The notes: generated by a model not told the origin, from the sequence alone. Shown: positions 46,700 to 60,006, numbered from the stretch's first letter. The stretch: 64,000 nt of DNA from Antitrichia curtipendula (GCA_951230915.1 OX579634.1:11124725-11188724); one strand, 5' to 3'. Numbers and translations: made by a program.

Positions 46700-49600
46700 G
46701 CGTCAGTCCTCGTTCCAGTGAGGGTTCGATCGAGGCATTCAAGTCTAAATTTTGCACAGTTTGGTCGTCGTCGTCGTTGTCATCAGCACGTACTGGCATG
46801 GGGTCCCAAGCATAGAGTTGGCTACCTTAACTTATAACTTAGATCCAGGAATTGTAGTGTTACTTAACTGAGATCCTACCATCAAGTAATTTTTTTCAAT
46901 TTGCGATAGGCCTTGTGCCATTGAAGGTTCGATGATGGGAATTTTATTGAGTTGCGTGAATTTTACACAATGCAGAGTTTGCAGACAGCATTCACATTAA
47001 ATTATTGCCTCCAGATTATGCTCGAGTGTTGTGCACGATAGATTGCTGTCAGTCATGTCAGACGAGTACCTGAACTTGATAGACTTGTAATTGGGTGGTA
47101 AAGGTGGGCATAGACAGGTTTTCGGCACGTTGAACTTGTGCCGGGGACCATCATGGTTTTTAATAGATTTTGTGTTGTACAAATCCAGATGGAGGATGCA
47201 GGTAATGGAGGAGTCATTTATTTTTCTGTTAATACCATTCTGCACAGAATTACCGGCACTCAGAAGATGATATTTACAGTGTTCACTTTGAGAATATTTG
47301 CAGTTAAGGGAGGAGGTCCATAAATCGCCCATTTAAGAGCTGAAACTGAATTTGGGGGGAGGTGAAGCTTCTCAGTGAATTTTCCTTTAAAGACAAGTGG
47401 AATTGGCATCTACCCAAGTCATTTCATGTTTTTTGGAACTTTGTGGAATTAGTTATGAAATTTTGAAGTTGAAATGGCATAGGGCTCTGAATTCGCAAAA
47501 TTCCTTAAAATGTACAATGTTTGTACATTGCTAAAGGCTACAAAAAAACAACATGTGCAAATAGTGTACATTTGAAGAAGTGGGCAACTATAGAACCTAT
47601 GTGCTTTTAGAACCTCCTATCTTATAGACTAATTTGCAAATATTTGCAACATAGGTTTGAATGAGTTATTGATCACAACAAAAAGCTCACACCCAATAAA
47701 TATATAATACTCCATTATAGGATTATAGCAAATCAAGGGATTCACATTTAGCAAAGGATTAAAAGACTTAAGGGTAATAAGTAACCTTTCTTTTGACCAA
47801 CCAATGATATAAAGTTATCCATCAATGATAATGGTAGCAAAGTATCCGTCTTTTTAAGTGGTAGCAAAAAGATATTTTGCTACCATTTCATGAATTTCAC
47901 ATTTTGCATATGCTCCTACAGTTGAAAGACTTCTTTTACATAATCCTTGATTGCATAAAACTAATGTGAGGAAAGATGACCCAAAATGGACCCCAACATA
48001 CTTATGAGCCTGATAGTTGAAGCCAATTCCACTTTGTTAAGACATCCTAATGAAGTGAAGATTGTATTAAGTTTGCATAAGAAACAAGTTGAGTGGGAAA
48101 TTGCAATTGAAAGGGTTGGAATTGGACTCCAAATGACCATTTCAAGAATTCTACAGATGAAGCCACAAAGTTAATATACATGTCAAATGATTCACCTCTT
48201 GTCCCCCAAATCTTTAAGGATGCTTTTGAATTGTCATGGTCAAAGAGTTGGAATTTGATAGAGCCCCAAATTAGCATCCAAAATGACAAGAATAGTCTCC
48301 CATGGTCCATAATGGAAAGCTACTTTCATCACCAACAATTTGTCTTTTTGCTTCATCAAGGGTTGACCAAAATACATGCATAATTGTATTCCCTTGATTT
48401 GCCATTATTTTACAAAACCAAAATTTGAAATCATTTAAGTCTAAATATGTGGAACAACCAAAGGAACAACAATGGGTAATCTTACCTTAAAATTCTCCAA
48501 TTCACTAGTTTGTGAAATTTCCAACCACTAAGGTAAACTTGCCTATAACATGCAAAGTATCCATGACACGCACCTAAGAAATGACCTATGACATACTTTT
48601 CTAATAAATGAGATTAGGACTACATTAGATTGGCTAGTGGTCAAAATCAATGCCTTGGTGATGGTGATGGAGTTATTAGTGACTTCTTTAGAAACTTCTA
48701 CCTTTTATCAATGTAAATTCATCAAAGCAAGTGATTTTTTAAAATTCCTTCATATTGTGGCTATTCTAGGAAACATTGTGGCTGTTTTAGATGGTAGGAT
48801 GGCCACCATGCATACACTGTTTGCTGGAGTTTTGAAGTAGCCTAGAGACTCTTTTGGAGTAATAAATAGCACACTTCAAAAAATCATAAGAAATTTATCC
48901 CTTGTCAAAAAAAAATGAAACTTCATGTGCTCTCTTTCATTTCTCACATTTGTCTTTTTCATTGTATGGAAAAAAATCTGAATTTTTTTTTGCCAATTGT
49001 AACAGGGCAAAACACTCGCTTTTGATGAGAGCCTTTTTACCTGCGGAACAAACTGAATGATGCACAAATCCTGATTCTCTAAAGCTCGAGAGGAATAAGC
49101 TTAGATCATTAAGTTAGAAACAAGCACTGCAGACTTGGCAATCACTATACTCGCAATCACCGATTTCTACCGGTCGCCCGCCTTCGTTCTGGGTCACCAC
49201 CAATATTCAAGCAAATACAGACAAGCTTGCTAAGCACGCCACCAGATCACACTCGGCACTGATTTCACCCAGATCTTTGAGCCTAGCTACAAGACGACTC
49301 AAGATTGAATTCATATGTGCTGCAGTAGAAGCAATCAACCACTTCCCGATCTTGAGGAGCCGGATGAATCATCTAGGAAGCTTCAAGAGAAGTTGTAAAA
49401 ATGTTACAGCTATGAGATTCTACAGTAAAAAGAAAAAAAAATTCTATTATAAGTGAAGCCACTGAAAAGGGGTTGCGGCAAGGTAGCGGCAACGCAGAAG
49501 AAATCATAAGGTTATTGGTGACAATGAACTTTCCCAATGTGTTCGTACAAGCAAATTTGAAATGACTGGAAATGTACAAGAATCGTTCAACTAATTTTTT

Positions 49601-49730
49601 AAGTTGTATACAAGCATTGTCAATGTTGTTTTTTCCTACCACGACGCCACTACAAAGCACACACACACACATCCGTCTAAGGAACTCAACTCACCATTCC
49701 AGATCGAAAAAAGACCGTCAGTCACCCGTC
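46700..49730. other. intergenic DNA without a recognised gene
   Basis: Mostly AT-rich. Small open frames at 47986-48383 and 48637-48840 lack motifs. The last 130 bp probably hold the 3' untranslated region of the WRC gene, including an ACACAC run near 49658. Confidence 0.4.
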
Positions 49731-49732
49731 GT

Positions 49733-52571
49733 CTACTTGATGGAGCACAGCGAAAGCATCTTCCGTTTCTGGTTGTGCCCTGACCCTTGCGTGCGGTCTC
49801 GACCCCACTTCGCCATGTCCTCACTGTCTTCCCGATCCGAGTCCGAGTCCGGCTCCCCTTGGCTTCCCAAATCGAAGCTGGAATTCGAGAGTAGTCTTGG
49901 AGGAGAGTCTTTGAGACTTGGAGTCTTGGAGTGTTGGAGTCTTGATGAAGGGACTTGGGATTGGGATTGGGATTGCAATGGCCCGGGGCAATGGCTCGTA
50001 GGTCTGTTGATGGAGTCCAGATGATGAGCGCACAAGGAGAATCCTGTCTGTGCCTCCCGAGGACAGAACCAGCCGCTGCCGTCGTAAAGCTTGCACACCG
50101 GGCGCCCGGGCTTGCCCCTGCTGCTGCCTTGCCCGTGCCCGTGTCTGCCGTGCTTCCTGCTTGGAATTGGATCCTCAGAGACGGAGCATGGGAGGTATTG
50201 CTTGTTGCCAATGGAAAGGAAATGACGGGACCGTCGGAGGACGTTTGCCACTTGCACGGTGTGTCTGGCGCCGCCTTCCTTGAGACCGGGAAGGGCTTGT
50301 TCCAACATGATGGCCACGACTTCGCTGGCGGTGAGACCGCTCTTACCCAGTGTGTCAAACACGTAGAAGATCGAAGCTATCAAGGCTTCCTTTGAATTCG
50401 CTAATGTGTTGTTGTAGTCGGCTAGGTCATCGCCCGTGAGGGTACCCGTCTTTTCGATGTTCCGAGATCTGAGTGAGACGGAATTTGACTCTCAAGTTAA
50501 TTAATCTCAAAGCAGGAAGACATGAAGTTTTAGGGTATTACAGATCTATTTTCATGTCTGGATTCCAAGCACTAAGCCACTCATGCAAGCGTTGACTGAT
50601 GAATCTGAAAACTCATGGTAGGGAAGAGGAAGCAATCCACAGAAGCGGTTGAATGCCAACGGGCTGTATCAGGTTGGTAAAACTCTTGTCCTAACTCTTG
50701 TCCTAATATCTTGTCCCAAAGCTTGAATTGGAAAGAAAGTCACAAACATGACAAAAACTCGAGCTCGTACCTCTTTTCGGGTTTAGTACTGGGGGGTCTC
50801 ACGTTAACGATCTCCTCGGAGAATTTGTCGGAAAATTGCTGTCAGACAACACAAGAGTACTTTGAGGATTCACGGGCAAGGTCTACTACAAGATTGATTC
50901 AGCGTTTCGAAGGCAAGCTTGCACGCTCTTCCAGATAACTGGTTCAAGAAGGAGATATAATAAGGTCATACATTGCAGGACTACGGTTGAAAAGATCGAG
51001 TTTCCGCCTAGAGATCGGATCTGCTTACTTGTTTTCAGAGATGTTTTTACTCATGAGCAAACTTGCAGACTGGCAAGCTCAAACTACAACCTAAAGCTTC
51101 CGATTCGTAACTACATGGGTAGTCGGCGACCACATTCGGGGTGCAACTAGCCGTTAAGAAGGTTGCCGATTATTTCATGGACTAGATTGACCGCCCTGCC
51201 AGAAGCTCATACTGTGATTTTCGAACCCTTAACGTGCCTTAGTCTGAGATCAATAGAATCTTCTTCACAGACCCCTCAATCATTTTTCCAGCCTCTTATC
51301 ATGGCCATGCCAACAGTGTCGGTCAACGTAGTCTTCAACATGAGTTCCCGTCCATTCTTTGCCTTCTAAGCTATGGTTTTCGTATTCAATGTCAGGACTG
51401 CACGACGACAACTACGACCGCGGGAGGTAAACAATCCATGACGAACCCACCGAGTCATGAAACCCTGGCAGAAAATTGATTCACCCCTGACCACAAAGAC
51501 ATCTCCAATCGACATTGCGAGCATGTACAAGCAGGTCATGAGGAAAGGCACAAGGGAGTACCGCGTATCGCGTGCTCTTGACCTTGCGTCGCTTGGGAAG
51601 GAGCGGATTGGTGCGCGCTTCGTGCAGATCCTCCTGCGTCGTCGTCGGCTTCGTTGTCGAATCATCAGGCCCATCCCTGTGACGACTCTTCGCCTCGTGC
51701 GCTCCGCCCACTGGGGTCTCCAGCTTCTTCTCCTGCAAACCCCCATTCCACCACACCAACCAGCCATTAATTAATTACTTCCCACCAGTCCTAGCTAAAC
51801 TCGATCCTCCTCCTCACGACGTGTGAGAAATTTATATTCATGGCGCCCCAATCTCATGAAACAAGCTCCAGGAGTACGTAACCACCCGTGCAGACAGACA
51901 GGAAAGCACGCTCGCATTCGTTAATCCCCGCTCCTTGCAGATACACGACTAGCGAAAAAGCCATGAATCCATGACCTCAAGATACCAATCTCATGACCTC
52001 CAAGACTCAGTACTGAAGCCATGCCACTACAATGCATCCCCTCAAAAAAGGAAACCCAACACACATTCTAATTTCATCGCAACCCCGACATGAATACAAA
52101 CCAAACCAAACAAATGCCATGACGAGCGCGCGAACTCAAAGTCGACATTCAACTCCAGCTCCGCCATGCAATCACCAAAGCAAGCAATCTCCGCCATCAC
52201 CACGCAATCTCCACCATGAGTACTCCTCCCGCGTCATGAGAATATCCCCCATGGACCCCAATTATAAGAAAACCATGACTACGTGAGCTTTGCCGACGAC
52301 GAAGGCGACGACTCACCCGCACTCCCCATGAGTTCCCCCGCTCATGACGATGAGATTTGTGGTCGCTCGTTCCATGACCCAGCATCACCCCCCTACCATG
52401 GGCCGCATTCGTTGATGGCGCTCCACTATTATTGTTGCCACCCACCAACATCAAGCCATCCTTCTTAAACAGCTTCTGGTACGTGCAGGTGATGAGCGTA
52501 TGCAACGGGGGCACGCCGTCCACCCCGCTCGGCACCCGAGTCGCCTTCTCCGACTTGCGGCGGATTTTCAT
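49733..52571 (-). CDS. WRC-domain zinc-finger nuclear protein, 3 exons, 412 aa
   Basis: Exons: 52571-52317, 51732-51485 and 50468-49733; donors CGG/GTGAGT and GGG/GTGAAT, acceptors TTTGCAG and CACTCAG, all in phase (1239 nt). A zinc-binding WRC motif lies at residues 293-317 with the exact spacing C-x9-C-x10-C-x2-H (Cys293, Cys303, Cys314, His317): VCKLYDGSGWFC then CAHH. The signature tryptophan is kept, but the middle residue is Phe, so the motif reads WFC. A textbook nuclear localisation signal PKRRKV sits at 131-136. Residues about 170-265 form a helical block (TGDDLADYNNTLANSKEA, IFYVFDTLGKSGLTASEVV, HTVQVANVLRRS) reminiscent of a small winged-helix fold. No QLQ domain is seen, so it is not a growth-regulating factor proper. 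Role: probable transcription regulator. The exon 1-2 model is less secure than exon 3. Confidence 0.75.
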
Positions 52572-52837
52572 GGCGCCAGGGGAAGATTTTGAGCGATGGC
52601 GAGACTAGAGATCATGAACAAACGGGAGAGAAGCCAAGCCACGCCACAGCCACGCCACGAGCGGAGAAGAAGAAGACGAAGAAGAAGAAGAAGTGCTGGG
52701 GGGACAAACGACGACGACGATGCAGCGAGTGCTGCGAGGAGGAAGAGGAAGGCAACCAACGAAAGCCAAAGGAAAGCGGCCCTTGTCAGTCTCCCCTCGA
52801 AAAAGTCGCGTTCACACGAGGGGATGGAGGGGTTCAT
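52568..52837 (-). promoter_or_regulatory. upstream ORF overlapping the WRC start codon (ATGA)
   Basis: In the CTT-rich leader, a frame of 89 codons ends at a TGA that shares four bases with the WRC ATG at 52571 (ATGA). If the leader is transcribed from upstream of 52837, this uORF would be translated first and could couple or dampen WRC translation. The encoded Leu/Ala-rich peptide resembles nothing known and partly reflects the CTT/CTC run. Confidence 0.35.
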
Positions 52838-53581
52838 TATGGGGTGGGCCCCGCATCGACATTATTTCATTCGTCGCTCCCCACGGACGGATGAACCTCG
52901 TTCGTCACTCCATTCGTCCGTTCTTCCATATCACCATATCAATATATATATACCGTCACGGCCACACCCATTACCGTGGGGTTTGGTTTTTTTCAAATTA
53001 TTTTTATTAAATACAGTGATGAAAAAATGGTGGTATGGATGAGTTTTTTTTATTATGCATTGCATTCTTGCACTCGGCCATCAACTGCCTGCCTAAACTT
53101 ATTTGAAATTCTCAGTGTAGGTAGTTTCATTCTTTGATTCGTCGGAGTGGGAGGAGAGATGGCATTCGTCGCTTGATTCGCTATTTCATTCGTCGGTGTG
53201 TGGACGTTCATCCACGGGTCGGAAGGGGCGGGTACTGACTACTTACCATCAGGGTTGGGTGTCGTTGACGCGACTTGCATTCATCACTGCCATGCCTTTG
53301 GGTGGGGCTGATTTGAATGGTCTGCCAGGCCTGACATCAGGGGTTCGGAAGTCTTGAAATGGGGCACCGTCTTGGAGGACTTCAGCCGGGTCGTACTGAA
53401 GTTATGAGCCCCTTTTAACCCCTTAACACAATCCTTGCTCCATTTTAATTTAATTTAATTAATTATTATTTTAAAAAAATTGGGGGTGGGGGGTGGGGGG
53501 TGCATATTTGGGTTTTTTTTGTTTTTTTCTTGGCTTACTGACTTCGCTGTAGAAAGTACCTCAATTTCATAATATCAGTCA
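52838..53581. other. upstream flank of the WRC gene
   Basis: GC-mixed DNA becoming AT-rich. It contains CATTCGTC-type degenerate repeats near 52865-53210 and a G-rich TGGGGGGTGGGGG run near 53485. No gene seen. Confidence 0.4.
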
Positions 53582-54028
53582 TTAACCCTTAAACAACGGG
53601 CTCACAACCGTAGAAATCATTTGTTTTGACACCGAGTGAGTTGTTGGATTAAAATAATGCAAAAGCACTCATTGGAAGTTAAACTATTGTAGATGATCTT
53701 TCCTTTTCGCACAAAATTGAAAGGATGAATAGTTGCACTTATGTTCTACATAAAGAGATTCTCTTGTCATTCACCGGTTACAAAACATCCACCTCAACAT
53801 TTAAGGGTTAGCCCTTGAATGCATGGATGGTGACCGTGAAAATTACATCATATGACACCCTCTACTAAAAAAAATATCAAAAGTGCTCATTGGAAGTCAA
53901 ACTACTATGCATGATTTCTACTTTTCACACAAAATTGTGTGGATGAATAGTTGTACTTCTATCCTATGCAGAAAGATTCCTTGTCATTCACTGACCAAAA
54001 CGTCTGCAACGTCATTTAAGGGATTTAA
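53582..54028. repeat. two tandem copies of a dispersed repeat within weak TTAA ends
   Basis: Copies at about 53655-53800 and 53885-54030 of the motif also found at 31605-31735 (GGATGAATAGTT and a CATTGGAAG-TCAAACTA pair). The block is bounded by TTAACCCTTAAAC and TTTAAGGGATTTAA, a weak version of the TTAA element ends. Confidence 0.5.
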
Positions 54029-54042
54029 TGAAGGTTGTTATT

Positions 54043-54995
54043 TTAACCCCTAAAGGACCAAACACCGTTTTTTGACAACATAGCGTTTTGGGGCAGCTCA
54101 CCACGAATGGAATTTTTATTTTTTTTCTTTGAAATTTTCACATAAGATGTGCCCGAGGAGTAGCTTTAGGGCCCACCAATTTTCATAACTTTTGACCACA
54201 TGGTTAAAAAGTTATGGTATGATATGTAGTTTTCATTGTTCGGCGGGCAGCCCGGGCAGCAAAAAAAACTTCTTTAAAAATCATTTTCTAGAGAAATAAA
54301 AATTTGAAATTGGTTCTCTAGATTTATGTGCACAGGGAAAGCTTTGAATCATTCCACCTTGATTTATGAGATGAAAGTTATGAAAAATTTTAGTTGTGGG
54401 TAGTTTGCGGGTAGTTATAGAATCTCTACTCTAAAATAAACTTTGAAGTCCTTTATTTAACTCAATTTTCAATATTTTTGAAAAAATATATAAACACAAG
54501 GTGTGGATTGTTTATTACAACATTACAATCGTTTGGATTGGCATTTTTCAATTCCATAATTAAATCCTTAACAATTTAGTGTTTTTAATCATTTTCTACT
54601 TCTTTCTACTTACTATTTTTTTCCTATATGTTGTACAATTCCAAATGATCTGAAATTTTTCAAACATGTAGCTAACTTGCTTTGAAGAATGAATTCAAAG
54701 AGTTACCACCATTTTGGACATTTTGTCATACAAATGTGACCATGTGAAGTGCAGCTGCCCGGTTTTTCGCAGGGACAAAAAAAGGGTTTTTGTCACTTCA
54801 AATGCTAATATCTTGCAATCTACACGGTGGAAATTTCTGAAATTTTTTTCACATCTTCTCAAACTAGTTTACTACAAGATCCTAAGGTTACATGTGTCCA
54901 AAAATGATGTTTTTCCAAAATTTAGTACTTGTACTAGAAATGGCAGTTTGGGAGCATTTTTTGTGAAAACATAGTCAAAAACCTTTAGGGGTTAA
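54043..54995. mobile_element. TTAA-bounded element, long family, reverse
   Basis: Starts TTAACCCCTAAAGGACC and ends AAACCTTTAGGGGTTAA, 953 bp, with near-perfect inverted CCCCTAAAG ends inside TTAA. Its sequence is the reverse complement, with divergence, of the element at 39877-40803. No open frame for a transposase. Confidence 0.75.
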
Positions 54996-55580
54996 AGTTC
55001 TCACATAAATTTAAGTAGATGAGAAGTTATTAGGATGAATCAACAATCCAAGAGGGTGACGTTCATCATCTATTTTCAACCCAAAAGCATGACTTGTAGG
55101 ATTTTTAATCCACTGAGGAAATAAATAAAGACTTCAAGTATTCGATGAATGATTTTCACAAGTAAATGTAGAATTAAAGAATGCACCTACTCATTTGTAA
55201 ATGTAATTGTTTTTTGCCAAGTTCCTTGGTGATTGGTTTGAGTCCCTCCTTATAAGTATCTACCCTATAGCCTAGTGCAGTTGTTATTGATGGGCGCACA
55301 ACTTTGGAAAATTTGGAATCCCCTACAAAACCCCTAAAATTGTGAATGACACCCTTCTAAGTATGCATTTGTGACGTTATTTATTAGCGTACAAGGGTCT
55401 CCAAAATACTTTTTCATGACTCAAGAATATAAAACGTAAAGCAAGAATTCATCCTTTGTGTGTGTCAAGAATGTGAGGTCACTTCATCCTTTAGGAAAAA
55501 ACTCTTTCTTTCTTAATTATTGAAACTCTCTTCAAGTTAAATAAGACTTCTCTACAAATATTGAATGATGACGTTATGTT
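54996..55580. other. AT-rich intergenic DNA
   Basis: Nothing recognised. Confidence 0.4.
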
Positions 55581-55589
55581 GTACATTCT

Positions 55590-55730
55590 ACCCTACAAGT
55601 GAAGGTCAGATTCGACATAATTTAAGTCCAATTTGGGGGGAGGGAAAGTGCCACATGTCATCTTGTGAATGGTGTGAGGTGACATGGACCCTTGAGAATC
55701 TGACATGGATATTCAGTTCTGAATCACACC
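55590..55730. repeat. dispersed repeat, copy 2
   Basis: Diverged copy of 44530-44700: GAAGGTCAGATTCGACA, CCACATGTCATCTTGTGAAT, CTTGAGAATCTGACATGGA. Here no tRNA gene follows. Confidence 0.65.
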
Positions 55731-58700
55731 TTCATGTACCTACGGTATATTCTTTAGTAATTTTAAGGAATCCATAAAACATGGGATTTAAGAGTTAGTG
55801 GTGATCATCCTTGTGATTCATGACAGTGCTTATTTTAATTAAGCCAGATTAGAGGAGCTCGATGCATGGGTAAGTTAAATCAAAGGCTCCTGAATCAATC
55901 GTCAGGCCTTGAATGGTCCCCCTGAGAATCTGGGACAGATGGTAGATGGAACAATCTCTGGGGGTTGTCAGATTAAAAAATTGGTAAGTTACTCTCTGGC
56001 CCGGCCTCTGACCCCCTTATTGCCCCGTGTCAGTTTACCATTGGAGGAAACACTGGAATTTTTAATTTGCCACCCATGATAGAATTTGCAAATTCTGAAC
56101 TCATATTTGCAACCAGAGGCCCTCAACTATCTTGGAGGAATGAAAGAAATACAAAAAAAGTTTACGACACAAAATAGGGGGCAATTTTTACATTTATCCT
56201 TGGACGGGGCAATAGGGGGGTCAATCTTTCTTGGCCCTCTGAAACCTGATTAGCTTGTAGTTTAGCCATCCTTTTGTTTTATTAATTGTCACAATCATGA
56301 TGCTAAACCTGTCCTACAAAGTGTATCATGCGAGGTAAATGCTAGGTAATTGTAAAAAAAAAGCCTCCCCATTTTGAGCCATGTTAATTCTATGTTCTTC
56401 ACCTCTCCCAACGAATTTGGAGTCTTTGATTGCAAATATGAATTTGCAAATTTGCAAATTCTACCATGTGCAAAAAATAAAAAATTCTTGCATATTCTAC
56501 AAGAATAAAATTCTTGCGTTGTCACCTTGCATGGCCTACTTTGTGAGACAGATTTAGCGTCTTGTCATTCTTCAAAGTAAAATTGAATAAATCACTTCGA
56601 TTGCTCCGTACTACACTAAAATCAATTGGTTTTGTTTTTTCAAAAATAATAATTTGATGTGTTTCTAAACTCCTACAAAACTCCATTTTGTATTTTGTGA
56701 AACTATTGATACTGGTTTGTCCCAATGGATGAATGGGCCTACCTTCCCTTCTCTACCAAAAAAAATTATTCCTTACTTGCAGCCTATATTCTTGGATCAT
56801 CAATTACAGTGTTATAGAGGACCTAGTAAGTTTTTTTTATATAATAAATATATCCTCAAAGGTAGTAGTACTTTAAAACCAGAAGTACCTTAAACTAAGA
56901 CCTATTTTCATGGCAAATCAAATCTACATGAGTAACCATCAAGTGTCCTATTTAGAGCTTGAATAAACTAGCAACATGGCTATTCATCGATGCTTTTTTT
57001 AAAGCATGACCCCCTATTGATTTTCAGTTTCAAATGTGCTATTTCCTACTGAGTCTTTGATCCATTGTTGCTTTAGAAATTTATTACATATTCTCCTAGT
57101 AGTAAAAACTTCAGATTCTCACTTACAACACCTTTCACTACAATTTGCTAATCTATTTGAATACACAAAAAATTCACTATGTAAACACATAAAAGACATT
57201 AAAAGTCTTATATTGTTGTTGTAAGGTGTTGCTACCTTGGACCAAATTCTAATTTTCATGTTGTATTTGCTCTTTGATCTCATGTAAGTAAGTATTTTTA
57301 ATAATTGATGAAGTACATTACACTATGCTAAAATAATTGAACTTGTATGAATCCATCCTTTTTTTTTATCAATTCAACAATTGATAAGTACATAATAAGA
57401 GGTTGGAAGATGATTATTAGTTCATCCAAATTGATTTTAAAACAAAGTGAAATACACCTCATTAGACTAGTTGAATCCATGCATGCTCAAATGTACACAC
57501 AATTTTTTGTTCTAGGACCTTATCCATTGTTCAATCTTTGTTAGCAATTGACAAAACATTAAATGGTAGAAGATTGAGACACTTTTTGAAGGCAACATCA
57601 CCTTAATCCTTAAAATGGTGTGATTATGATTTGTCCATAAACACCCAAAACTGTCATTTCTAGTGCCAAGTCACCTCAAAATTTTGAAATATTAAAATAT
57701 AGAATCCAATCATAAGATTTAATCTTACACTAGTACAAGATTTTAAGGAATTTTTTTTGTAGCATTTGGCCATGAATATACATGTAGTTGATTGTAGAAG
57801 ATACATACATTTGCTTTTAATAGGTAAGTTTTTTTGGGCCCCTGCTCAGTAGTGACATCCAACCTTCAAATGGAGATTTTTGTACTACGTGAAGTTGTAG
57901 TAAAAATCCATTATCATGCACATTATATTATCTTCATCCATGCCAAATTTCATAAGATTTGGAGAACTTCTATATAACCTTTATCACCTTTTAATGCAAA
58001 GGTGTCTAAAAACTAGACCTATACATTGTAAAGTTTTATAGAATTCTTAGGTCAATTTGATTTTTTCAAAATGGCAATTCCAACAATGCTTACATAGAAA
58101 ACTTCTATAAAAAAGAATTTTTTTCATAAACTTTGTTTGAGTCTAATTCACATACCATGCCCAATTATCTTGTTGTTCTAGGGGAATGGTATTCCAATCT
58201 CATTTGGTCTCTAGATTCAAAGTATGAAAAGAATGTTTGTGAAATTGAAAATGCCTTCTCAATGAAAACTAGCAAATCATATACACTTAATATCAATTTG
58301 AAAAACAAGCTATACAAATATTGCTAGAATCCACAAAACTAAAATAAAAATATATAGAGAACTATTCTAAAAAATTACATACATTAGAGGTTAGAAAAGG
58401 TATGTTGCTATGGTATTGGAAAAAACAACCTTTTGCTAGCTAGGCACATATAATTAGAATTGCACACTACGTAATGTCAATGGGGCTTGCAGAATTTCTC
58501 TCACTTCGAACATTGTATAGAACACATGGGTTTCTAAGCTTTGTGTATATTTGGTAACAAACTTAACGATTTATGGTTGTTGGAGGTATATCCACTCGAT
58601 TCCTCCCAACCCAATTCTTGGTGAATGTTGCACACAAGTTTGTACGGAATTACACGTGAATCATTGGTTTCTAAGGCAGATTTGCCTACTTAAATTTGTC

Positions 58701-60006
58701 AATGTAAATCATCTACATATTGATAATAGTAGTGACTATGGAAAAAATAATACCTAGTGCCAACACTTGTGAAAAGAGGGTTGGAAAGTATGCAAAGCTT
58801 GTCCTTGGTTAGCCACATCAATGTCATGCATGTGCGTGATGTATTTGAATTTTTTCTCATGTAGCTCCATTTCTTTGGGGCGCTAAAACTAGTGGAAATT
58901 AGTATAGAAATTGCACTAGGGTGGATATAAGAAACATGGGTGCTTATCTTTCCACATAATATAACAAAATAGTCATACATTTTCCAATATATGTTATAGT
59001 ATGGAATTTTGAAACTTCTTCAAGATTTACAAACATTGTACAATTAGTTCAAAGAATATTTCACTAGTTTTTCTACTTCAAAAAATAGCCATTTTATGAA
59101 TGACTTCCATAAAGAAGTAACATTAAAATCTTTAAAATCATCGTAGTTACCAAAAATTACATTTTAAATTCAAAGTAAAAAAATTCTAAAACTGGTAAGT
59201 ATTCAATTCACAATTCACTCTAAATAGACTTTTCAATTTTTTAGTTTCAAATTTTATTGATAAACATCTGCAAGTACAAATTTGTACTCAATATTAATGG
59301 TACGGATATGATCTATATAAGTCATTGTTACCAACTTTTGTTTGAAATTTGTCATTAAATTATTCCTCTAAATATCACTTAACAATGCATTTTTTGTTTG
59401 TAGAAATTTGGCCATTCATTTGCTAGGTTTTATAAGCGTTAACTGCTAAAACTAAAATTTAAGATCCTATTTTTTAAACAAAAAGATAATTTATAAATTT
59501 TATATAATTTTTTTCCTAAAAGATATTTATATGACAACTGTATACAGTAATGAATAAATAGATTATGTACATAGGATTGAATCTACTATCACACTTACCA
59601 ATAAAATTATATATATGTATATATATAATATATAAATAATCCTTTAGGTTAATCTTGGTGCTTGAATTGACTTATACATGGTGCTTTTGTCTATTTTAAG
59701 ACTATGGATGCAATATGAAGTGAGGAAATTTTAAAGCTACATGATTAAAGTTCATAATTTGCGGCCTTGACTATTTTAGAGACATTCTAGCATGTCTTTT
59801 CATTCACTTTACTACTGCTTAGAGGATTTTTTGGATTTTTCTATAATCATTGTAGCCATTTAAATCTACTTGACATTGGCATGTCATTTCATCCATGAAT
59901 ATGCATTATGTCTTTAGACTTTTGCATTTTGAAGGCTCAACTATTTAAAATTTATTAATCTTTTTTTTTACAATATTATGATTTTATATCTGTTTTTTGC
60001 AATATT
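55731..60006. other. AT-rich intergenic DNA
   Basis: No recognised gene. A possible old TTAA-type end (TTAATCCTTAAAATGG) starts near 57603, and a TATATATG simple repeat lies near 59610. Confidence 0.45.

Noticed and set aside
48047..48310. Minus-strand frame resembling a retroelement gag fragment
   Set aside because: No zinc knuckle, protease, reverse transcriptase or integrase motif nearby. Similarity was only an impression.
49636..50358. 240-codon minus-strand open frame overlapping the WRC gene
   Set aside because: Out of frame with the WRC exon, whose zinc motif and splice phases are coherent. The frame is a shadow.
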